From: Cyrtodaria siliqua | Taxonomy: Eukaryota; Mollusca; Bivalvia; Adapedonta; Hiatellidae | NCBI GenBank assembly: GCA_037043455.1 | Contig: JAWPHD010008268.1 | Coordinates: forward strand, 1-64,000 | Length of the DNA: 64,000 nucleotides | Direction: 5' to 3' | Notes under the pieces: model-generated | Seen by the model: the letters and a program-made list of their open reading frames with translations, nothing else | Database searches by the model: none | Told to the model about the DNA's origin: nothing | Translations under genes and position numbers: made by a program | Part shown: piece by piece, positions 48,473 through 58,300 of the stretch | Layout of the letters: each line of letters begins with the position of its first letter | Numbering within the stretch: the first letter of the stretch is position 1

Positions 48473-48599
48473 ATCCACCGTTTCCGCCTTGCTGGGCGCC
48501 GTAACCACCGTATCCACCGCCGTATCCACCGAAATAATTGGCGGAGGCCAGACCGAGGACTGCCATGAGGGCGAGGACGGCGATGATGCAAGCTTTCAT
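48473..48599 (-). CDS. Gly-rich secreted peptide gene, copy 5, coding exon
   Basis: Intact consensus coding exon (48473-48607 with leader) in the truncated last unit. Acceptor TTTCCAG is normal, but the donor is GTACGT instead of GTAAGT, so splicing of this copy may be weaker. It is the copy nearest the argininosuccinate synthase gene. Confidence 0.7.
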
Positions 48600-49360
48600 T
48601 ATTATGTCTGGAAAGAAAACCGCCGAATATAGGTTATTTTTTTCACAGCGAAATTATGAAAACATGTGACTTACCTCAATGTTCACACTTCTCAAATCAT
48701 CGTTCATCTAGTCAGCAATATATTACTTTACAGTTTCTCAATTACTGAAACCCAGTTTCATCCCAAACTAGAGTCATCGATGCTAACCCAGTGCGATGGC
48801 CATGCATGCTCATGTATATTAAATCCAAAATGTTTGAATTAAATCAGTGTTTTATTTAAAAGTTGAATGTTGAATTCCATGACGTCATCCGCGTTTGCAC
48901 GGATATGTTTGACCATGCCTGTATATACGGCTTTGCCATTGCATAATGCAACGCGTCTACAGAATAACCACACCAGTTTAAACAATAACTGAACGATTTA
49001 ATTGTTTCCTTAACATTCGAATCAAATTAAATTTACATGGTTTTCGTAGCCTTAGTACCAAAAATATCGTGCCCTTGGAAATGATTATGATAAAACAGTG
49101 CAAGAGAGACAACTACTGTCGGTGTATTTTGAAACATTGAAATAACCATTTTCTATTGAGACACACTGGATGCGTGCGCAGTAGCTCCGCTTCCTTGAAA
49201 AGTAAGTTTTATTTAAAGATAGACCTGGGTTTTTTTAACAGAAACTATCAAGTGAATACAAATATATACAACTAATCGTCAATAACACGTCTATTTCTTA
49301 CGTATATATACTACGACTGATTAAGGTTGACGCATTCAAAATGAAGGCATTTCGACTTAC

Positions 49361-49421
49361 CGTGTGGTGGTCGAAGTCAGCAAACTGAGATACCTTAATG
49401 GCTCTTCTCATCGTATTTATA
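49361..49421 (-). promoter_or_regulatory. TATA box and non-coding exon 1, gene copy 5
   Basis: TATAAATA at 49414-49421; exon ends CACACG at 49361 with donor GTAAGT; intron 1 about 753 bp. Confidence 0.6.
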
Positions 49422-50055
49422 TTAAATAACCCGGAAGCAAAACATGATTGAACTCAGGCCCGGAAGCACAGGCTGCGCGCGACGACCCGGAAGCCCTTGC
49501 TAAGTTGTGGAAATAGATGTAATATGTCTCGACAGCCGTTATCTACAATGATGTTGTCACTTCAGGCCGTCATATCCATATGGCTTGAGGTTGATATGTA
49601 CTCCTTGATCAGTCTGTTGACAAAAGTCAAACAATTTGAACAAGTTTGAACCTGAAGCATTACTGTTTTTAATTAAAGAAACTAACCCTCCAAATAACGG
49701 TAAAAAATGTACTACTAAACCGTTTATCAAAACTCTAGCCAGGTGTTCGGGTCCTGTAATATTTGTATATGTGTCGATTCAAAGTAAAGATTTATTCAAG
49801 GGTTTTTAAATTACCCGTGATTGAATAAGCGCAACATGAGTTTTGAGTTGGTATCTCTAAATTTGATGCTCCCTATTTGGGTTTGGTCTGGCTGGTTATA
49901 GTAGTATATATTTCGTCCACAGAGTTTGGATTCTCGAAAAAGGTAAATAATAATTTATATACATGTAAGCCGTTGTCGTTAGATTAAGAAACGGTGTACC
50001 ATTGTTGTAAATGTTGCCTGTTGATGGCGGGATAGCTACTTTCAGGTTGTAAACT

Positions 50056-50093
50056 TGCACTGTTGTGTACGTACCGAGTATACAGATTGCATT
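50056..50093. repeat. Single 36-bp repeat unit, unit 5
   Basis: One copy as in unit 3, followed by a run of T and a SINE-like core at 50110-50260. Confidence 0.75.
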
Positions 50094-50109
50094 TTTTTTT
50101 AAAGTATAC

Positions 50110-50262
50110 ATGCAGAGTGCCTTCTTTGAGAAAGTGTCAATTCTTGCTGATGGTGGGAAGTATACAGTACTGGTTCTACCCAAGAACAATGGGCTGTCTG
50201 CCTCTACCACAAAAAGAATCGACCGTCATATATGGCCTAAAATGACGTATAACATCGTGCAA
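50110..50262 (+). mobile_element. SINE-like core copy, unit 5
   Basis: Good copy of the core: AAAGTGTCAATTCTTGCTGA, GGGAAGTATACAGTACTGG, GTCTGCCTCTACCAC, AATCGACCGTCATATATGGC. Confidence 0.55.
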
Positions 50263-51114
50263 ACAATCAAACAAAAGCCTTTTTGGTTAGATACATGTAT
50301 ACAGATTTCCGCCTTCTTTTGACAGTATACGGGTACACAGATAAACAGTTTTATGTAATATACGGGAATACAGGTTGACTTGTTTGAAAACGGATGCATA
50401 TACATCTATACACATTGTATTTGTTTAAAGAAGCGGTTTATAAAAACTCTATCCAGGTGTTCATGTCATATAATAATGTGGATGTGCCAATTAAAGGTAT
50501 ACATTTATTAGCGGGTCCCTAAAACATCAGTGATTGAATATGCGTAAATATGAATTGGTAACTGCAGTTTTGGAGTTTCGCTTAGCTGGTTTAAGCCGTT
50601 TATATTGTGTCTATCGATTGGATTCTAAAAATATGTTACAAATAGGTTTAGAAACGGTGTACATATGTTGTAAAATGTGGCTATTGTTGGCGGGATAGCT
50701 ACTTTAAAATGACGGGAGTATTGCCTTCGTTGTCAATAAACGTGCTTACGGGTTTCTTTTCTAGATTTTTTTTATTAGAACTCAAATGTACAACGTTTGG
50801 TTAGATTATTGAGGTGTGAAATAAAGAGCTCAAATATAGATTCTGTCTGCTGGGTCCTCGTCCAATAGAGCTGACTATGTTAACTTACCTCGTACTATTT
50901 CAACACATACATCAAAATATATAAAGTATACCTATGAATTGATTCACTGGTTGCATTATTAGTTTCCCCTTTTATCATATTTACGCAATACATGTACTAG
51001 TTATATCTTAATCTGATGCTGGCAACGTGGATGTGTTGTTAATAATAGTATTTTACACTTGGAAATCAATACAAAGTCGAACTGGAAATGTAGTTTTAGC
51101 AGACCATAGCCACT

Positions 51115-51268
51115 GAAAACCTCCCGCAAAACAACCACACTGCTATCAGAAATAAAACTTCCCACAAAACAACCACACTGCTATCAGAAATAAAACCTCC
51201 CACAATACAACCACACTGCTATCAGAAATAAAACCTCCCACAAAACAACCACACTGCTATCAGAAATA
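51115..51268. repeat. 38-bp tandem repeat, 4 copies, unit 5
   Basis: Four copies of AAACCTCCCACAAAACAACC then ACACTGCTATCAGAAAT. Other units have a single copy (for example near 16850-16890). Confidence 0.8.
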
Positions 51269-52032
51269 ATAAAAATAATAAAGAGTGAGCCATTACAAAT
51301 GTAAATGGATTGACAATAGAGATATCGCTTTGGAACAGTCAGTGGCAACTAAAACACTCTCACATTATTAGTCGAACATCTTGTTTTCAAAAGCAAAGTA
51401 GAAAATGCTTGAAAATCTTCTTCAGTTATGACTAATGTTATAAAAGGCGTTTAATTATGATAGAAATCTATTGGTATGGAACATAAACCGGGCATTTATT
51501 ACTTCACGTTGTTATTTCCACGTGTTGCGTTCTATTGTGAAATCCAAATATCATTCACTATCAATAACACTAGATATGTAGTCTTCCGTTCCTTACATGA
51601 TATGTTATGTGCATCATTAGATTGGTTGTGTATATTTTAAGAACACTTTGAATGGTCATGTACACGATGACTAGTAAGGAACACGTGGTCTGGTCATGTA
51701 CACGTTGACTGGTCATGTACACGTTGACTGGTTATCATGTTTTATGATTCCTGGACACGCTGTCGGAGTCGCTGATATTCTCGCAGTCTGAAAAAGCAGA
51801 TAAAAAAAGATAAGTAAATTAAAGTTTAGAAAATATAAACGCAACACAGAACGCGGTATTGGTATTGCTCTAAACCTGTAATATCCAATTCATAAGGTTA
51901 GACCATAAGGTTAGACCTCAGCGATGATAGCCTCACAAGTGTAATAGTTTTGTTATTATGTTGTATTGTCAAACCAATTTAAGACCTATGAGCTGAATTG
52001 AACTGAATGTTATTTAACGATCAACATAGTAT

Positions 52033-52255
52033 AGGTTATTTAAAGCCGTCCCAGGGAGAGGGGAAGTATTAATTATTATGGGTTTTTTACATTCTTATAG
52101 GATAGATGTGTCCATCCGGCGGACGACGTTGTCTTGCCCAAGAACAAACCGACGTAACTCAAACGTTTGAGACCAGAACCGGTTCTTCCGGCTTCAAGTC
52201 CACCGAGCTATTCTCTTGGCCACGCCAGCACCTGATCCATGGGCAATTCCATTTG
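52033..52255 (-). mobile_element. tRNA-derived SINE-like element, uninterrupted, unit 5
   Basis: Continuous copy of the element split in units 1 and 4, including the single TTTGAG site that is duplicated as CTTGAG around the Polinton-like insertions. Confidence 0.5.
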
Positions 52256-52369
52256 ATTTATATATATAACTATATGTTCCTAAAACACGCTGTAGATCAA
52301 TAAATAAGTTTAGTTTGCGCCATTTACATCAAGGTTAGTATTAGGGTTTACTAGCAGATTAGCAGGTAG

Positions 52370-52995
52370 GGATATAGACAGACCAGAAAGGGATATAGAC
52401 AGACCAGAGAGGGATATAGACAGACCAGAGAGGGATATAGACAGACCAGAGAGGGATATAGACAGACCAGAGAGGGATATAGACAGACCAGAAAGGGATA
52501 TAGACAGACCAGAGAGGGATATAGACAGACCAGAGAGGGATATAGACAGACCAGAGAGGGATATAGACAGACCAGAGAGGGATATAGACAGACCAGAAAG
52601 GGATATAGACAGACCAGAGAGGGATATAGACAGACCAGAGAGGGATATAGACAGACCAGAGAGGGATATAGACCAGAGAGGGATATAGACAGACCAGAAA
52701 GGGATATAGACAGACCAGAGAGGGATATAGACAGACCAGAGAGGGATATAGACAGACCAGAGAGGGATATAGACAGACCAGGGAGGGATATAGACAGACC
52801 AGAGAGGGATATAGACAGACCAGAGAGGGATATAGACAGACCAGAGAGGGATATAGACAGACCAGAGAGGGATATAGACAGACCATAGAGAGATATAGGA
52901 TATAGACAGACCAGAGAGGGATATAGACAGACCAGAGAGGGATATAGACAGACCATAGAGGGATATAGACAGACCAGAGAGGGATATAGGCAGAC
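52370..52995. repeat. 21-bp satellite at the array/ASS junction
   Basis: About 29 copies of GAGGGATATAGACAGACCAG plus A. A shortened unit lies near 52665 and an imperfect one near 52885-52900. The period is a multiple of 3, so long frames on the minus strand are spurious. Confidence 0.9.
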
Positions 52996-53349
52996 GTCTC
53001 AGTAACTGCACACAACTAGAACGTGTATTTACTCGTTACATTTAATAATATCGTCACGAGTGAATCATCATTTAATAATATCGTCACCCGTTAATTATCA
53101 TTTCAAAACAGAAATAATAATCATGCCATTAGTCACAAGTGTTTATAATTCACTTGTAAACACCAATTTGTGATAACAATGTACAGCATAGTTATCGTGT
53201 GACAAACGTAAATTGCAAGGCTGTAAATTATTTACTTTGAAGTAATATGAGATTCACCAGGGATACATAAAGCTGTTTCTCATGCTATTGTCGATTCATG
53301 GTGGTATATCGGTTTATTTGTATGTGACTCTCGGATGTCTTACAACACT

Positions 53350-53700
53350 CACCGAAGGCACAACAGATATTTACCTGGAGGTTTTGTTTGGCACAACAGA
53401 TACTTACCTGACTTTGTTTGGCACAACGTACCTGACTTTGTTTGGCACAACAGATACTTACCTGAATGCTTTGTGTGGCACAACAGATAATTACCTGACT
53501 TTGTTTGGCACAACAGATACTTACCTGACTTTGTTTGGCACAACAGATACTTACCTGAAGACTTTGTTTGGCACAAAAGATACTTACCTGACTTTGTTTG
53601 GCACATAATATACTTACATGAAGGCTTTGTTTGGCACAACAAATACTTACCTGACTTTGTTTGGCACAACAGATACTTACCTGAAGGCTTTGTTTGGCGA
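53350..53700. repeat. 30/33-bp satellite resembling an ASS 5' splice site
   Basis: About 11 copies of a unit that on the minus strand reads CTTCAG then GTAAGTATCTGTTGTGCC, AAACAAAG. The real donor of the ASS exon at 54069 reads CTCTCAG, GTATGTATCTGTTGTGC. Most units keep a strong consensus donor (CAG/GTAAGT). Confidence 0.85.
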
Positions 53701-53714
53701 TAAACGGTATTTTT

Positions 53715-54048
53715 CAGCATGTTTAAGGCAATGTCTGACGGTCGATTTTTAGTGGTGGAGGCAGACCACTCACTTATTCCTGGGTAGAACCAGTACTGTA
53801 TACCTCCTGCCATCCGTAAGAATGGACACTTTCTCACATACAAGTGGAGCTTCCAGTGGGATTGCTCTGTGGTGGAGGCAGACCACTCACTTATTCACGG
53901 GTAGAACCAGTACTGTATACCTCCTGCCATCCGTAGGAATGGACACTTTCTCACATACAAGTGGAGCTCTCAGTGGGATTCCTCAGTGGTGAGAGGCGAG
54001 ACGCTTTTTCAAACGCAGCGTCTTCACCCTCTCGACCACGGGATCACT
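53715..54048 (-). mobile_element. SINE-like element with duplicated core
   Basis: Minus-strand element. Its head has GATCCCGTGGTCGAGAGGG (A-box-like) and CTCACCACTGAGGAATCCC; then two tandem copies of the core (GTGTCCATTC, GGCAGGAGGTATACAGTACT, GGTCTGCCTCCACCAC), at about 53866-53985 and 53745-53860. Confidence 0.55.
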
Positions 54049-54068
54049 TATGCACAACAGATACATAC

Positions 54069-54134
54069 CTGAGAGCATTTATCCTGATAAATCCCCCAGC
54101 ATCCATAGGTTCATAGTCGCCTTGGACGTTCATG
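54069..54134 (-). CDS. ASS1: ASS exon H (last one found)
   Basis: 66 bp: (S)[21 protein letters not shown], ending in AG before donor GTATGT. At least one more short exon for the LKEYHR-type C-terminal tail is expected to the left. Confidence 0.93.
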
Positions 54135-55331
54135 CTGAAAATGAAATAGTAACACCTTTAAACACTCATATGCAGAAACATAAACACTAGCTATGCAAAC
54201 TTATAAACACGAGCTTAAAATGGTTGAATTGGATTTTATAGTCGCACCAACAGCTAAGGTCATATGGCGACTTTCCAGCTTCCATTGGTGGAGGAAGACC
54301 CCAGATGCCCCTCCGGGCAATTTTCGTTCACGGGCGGGTAGAACCACCGACGTTCCGTAAGCCAGCTGGATAGCTTCCTCACATAAAGATTCCTAGGCCC
54401 CTGAGGGATCGAACCTACAGCGGTGAGGGGCAAGTGATTGCAAGTCAGAGACGTTAACCACTCGGCCACGGACGCCCCCAGCTTAAAATGGACACACGGC
54501 AATCGTGATTTTTTAAAACCTCAAGGCGTCTCGTTAGTTTTTCTACATAATGTCATGTGTTCAATCATTAATACTAATTAAAAGAATAGTTTAAAGCAAA
54601 TTGTTTTGCATGTTATTAACTGGTGATTATATTGCACCAATATGTAAACCTTTGGTAGAATAAGACGAAACAACGAAAAATAATTTTTTTTTTTTTTTTT
54701 ATATGCAAACAGGTTTAAAGTGAAAATGATGCTGGATAAATCAATTGAGACGCTAATTTCAATGCGTGATAAATACTCCAAGATTGCTGCGTGTCCCTTT
54801 AATTTATTGAATTGGATTTTAAACAGCTTAGGTGATATGTCGACTTTCTAGCTTCCATTGGTGGAGGACGAGAGCCCAGATTACCCTCCTGGCATTTTTC
54901 ATGCACGGGCGGGTACCTGGAAAGAACCAACATCGGTTAGCAAGTAATATGCTTTAAAGGGACACACGGCAATCTTGATTTGTTTTAAAACTCGCGGCGT
55001 CCCGTTATTTTTTGTTCATAACTCGCATATGTGCAATCATTAATAATAATTATACGAATAGTTCAAGGCAAATTGTTTTTACATTTATTTCTAATTATTT
55101 ATTATTGCGCCAATAATATATTTAACAAATTGGTAGACTAATGAAGACAATTGATTTCTCAGTTTTTTTATTTAATTATATGCAAGCAGTTTTTTAGTCA
55201 AAATGATACAGGATTAATAAATCGGTGTGCTAATGTTAATGCTCGATAAGTCCAGACTCTATTTTACCCATCTCTTTAAGATACCGTAAGGCTTATCGAG
55301 TATGTTGGTGGAGGGACTATAAACCTTAGAC

Positions 55332-55381
<50 letters not shown>

Positions 55382-58300
55382 TTAATGGTCGATAAAAACC
55401 TCGAAATTGCCATGTGTCCCTTTAATCCTCGTAATTGCCATGTGTCCCTTTAATACAAACGCTAGTTGACAGCGTAAACTGTGGTTATAGACTGATGCGC
55501 TTTAACGTAAATGATAACACGAGATATACACCGTTATAAACAGGAATATATTTTATATACATAGATATAAACGAACAACTTAGTGGGAAATACTACTTAA
55601 CATTCAGTACACAATGATGCATACCTTACAAGTTCCTCGTTATACAGGGACAGAGGTGACTTCCGGCCCAGGATGTACACTGCGCCCTTGTAAATCTTCA
55701 TTGTGACATTCCCTTCCACACACTCCTGACTCTTCGCTATGCAAGACCTCGTGAACTCGCATTCGGGGCTGAACCAGAGACCTAAATTATATATAAAATT
55801 ATTTTATATTTGAGTTACGGTAAAACGGCACTTGTAGAAAACATGACACATTGGCGCCTCTCACCGCTACGGGCTCGAACCCTACTGAGAGCGAAAGAGA
55901 GAAAGTGTCGATTCTTACGCACGGCGGGAGATATATAGTAAGGTCTAATTACACTAAATCAACAGGATGTTCTCGCCTGGTGCAGTCGAAAGTAGTTCTG
56001 TATTAAAGAGTGCTAATCTTTTTTTTTCTTTAAAAACTTTTTTAGTGCAGTTTAGCTGTAACTGTATTCTGGACATGTTGTTGATATTTGAAAATGCAGC
56101 TCATCATGTATTTGACTGTTTTTGATATATCTTTGAAAAGTGAAAGTAGACAGGGTATGAAATTGCAAGGGGTAAAAATAGTGTTGACCTTTGACCCAGT
56201 GTTAGTATACAACTGAAGAAATGTTTCTTAGAAGGTATTAAACCCCCTATTTCCTTGTTGATGTTTAATAGCAGACATGTTTGTTTGCATGATAAAGTAA
56301 GTTTCCCAGAATTCTAACGAGGTTTGAGTTTTTAACAGGTTGTCAACTTTCTAACTTTACTATGGAAGGGCAATGGAGACTCATTTACGCTATTATAACC
56401 TAGTAATGGTTCTACCAAAGGAAAAATGGGATGGTCTTCCTCTACGTCAAAAACAATCGACTGTCAACTATGGCTTAAAATGTGCTAGAAATGACGTGAA
56501 ACACCATACAAATACCAAACATTGGCGAATACATGTAGCAGTATTTTAATGTCCTGGTCAAGAATCTCTTCATTCACAAATTTTACAAAATCTCCCATGA
56601 CACAATGTAAAACTGCAAAATGTAGTTCTTCGCTTTCTCTTCTTATATTTACGAGAAAAAAAACAGCTTCTCTATCAATGCACAGAATACTTTCAATTTG
56701 AGATCAGTTGCAAACATCTGTAGCGAAATATAGCAAATGCTATGCAGATGGCGGGACATATACAGCACTGGTTCTGCCCAGAAATGTGGGTGGTCTGCCT
56801 CCATCACAAAGAAATAGTCCTAAAATGTGCTGGGAAATGACGTTAAACACAAAACAAATTAATCTCCACACTAGATTTCTGACGTGTGATATTAATATGG
56901 GCGCATGAAAATTGAAATCTGACAACACGTTGTGGACGGCATATCTTACCTTTTGCAATGCATTCTATTACGTAAAATAAGACGTTCGTTTAGTATTTCA
57001 GTATCTTAGCAACCTAGTATCTAACATCCCAGTGTCGTAGTAACCGAATATTAACATGGCTCAATTATTTGCCTTATTTTTATTCGCCTTTGTGTATTAT
57101 GGTTGCTTCTTATGACTTATTATAGTATATCCACAAAATTACTTTGCAAAAGAATAACATACCTCTGTAAACTTGATCCCCAAACTTCACATCAAGTTCT
57201 CGCTTGATTTTTCTCACCTCCTACAACGAGAAAAAGCGAACATAAAACAGTGTTATTCGCTGCAAAACTCTATGATGACGATATTATATCAATGTATGTC
57301 TCAGGCATTTGCGTGTCTGTCTGTCTGCCTGCCTGCCTGACTGACTGACTGACGGTGTGATATTTATAACCTTATGGCATTCGACTTTAATTCCGGAGTG
57401 CTAAAACCAGGGAGTAACACTGCTAACACTAGGGAGTAACAATTTAATTTCGGAGTGGTAAAACCTGGGAGTAACACTCGATACAGAATAGGACTCAATG
57501 CTAATAAGACTCAATTTACCAAATACCATTCTTGTTAACTTATTCTTTAACATAATATATGCACCTACCTTATCCAACGTGAACACTTCTAGGTCCATAT
57601 GGGCTGCGAGCAAGATGGTGCCACCAGGTGTTTCGTATATACCTAGAAACATGAAACATAAAGCGGTGTATGTGTATGTGTCCCTCCCTCCCTCTCTCCC
57701 TCCCTCCATCCTTCCATCCATCCATCCATGTTAATTTGAGCCATTCCAGAGAGACGGAAATGATACATTCAAATCCAGGAATCGTGCCCTTCTCTTACTA
57801 TCGAAAATATTACTATGATTCGTTGACGCACTCCGAGAATAATCTCTGATACACGGAGTCATCCAGTTTACGTCCCATGCCCATCGGACGGACGAGGCTA
57901 TGTGAAGATTATTACATAAGGACCCACCGAAAATATGGCACCGGTGATGCTCGAATCCGGGATCTCCGTATTCACATTCCACCGTGCTATATACTGGCCC
58001 AACATGCATAGTATATAACATATTAACAACATGTCATACAATTCAGCTGTCACGTTAACATGGTATATAACGAACCATGTGCCAGTATCTTTGCCCCAAA
58101 TGGCTCTTCCTCTGCAATACCGTCATCAATTTAAACACGGAAATAATCATACCTAAGTTCGAGATGTTTCTAAAATTGTCCAAGTCCGAGATGTTTTGAA
58201 ATTGTTCGAGATTTCATGCCAATAACGAACATACCTCTTGATTTCAATGCAATAACGAACATACTTCCTGAGTTCATGTCAATAACGTACATACCACGTG

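Larger units (their letters stand above)
46788..52290. repeat. Segmental tandem repeat, truncated unit 5
   Basis: Last, incomplete unit. Similarity to the other units runs through Gly-rich gene 5, a single 36-bp repeat and the shared spacer into the tRNA-derived SINE-like element, then stops near 52290 just before the 21-bp satellite. It holds the empty site for the Polinton-like element (about 52166-52171). The spacer at 50400-52030 has no supported gene. Confidence 0.8.

Noticed and set aside
48406..48591. Arg-rich minus-strand frame overlapping Gly-rich copy 5
   Set aside because: Shadow frame of the Gly-rich exon; it is not supported by the signal peptide or splice phases.
52310..53015. 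Frames of about 200-230 codons encoding repeated ISLSGLS-type peptides
   Set aside because: Produced by the 21-bp satellite, open in three minus-strand frames at once.
53130..53230. Candidate last ASS exon after a TTTACAG acceptor (minus strand), phase-compatible, about 30 codons to a stop
   Set aside because: The translated sequence (LAIYVCHTIT...) does not resemble the conserved LKEYHR tail; unsupported.
57401..57721. 106-codon minus-strand frame spanning the CCCT repeat and ASS exon E
   Set aside because: Only the 74-bp exon E part is real; the rest is intron and simple repeat read-through.
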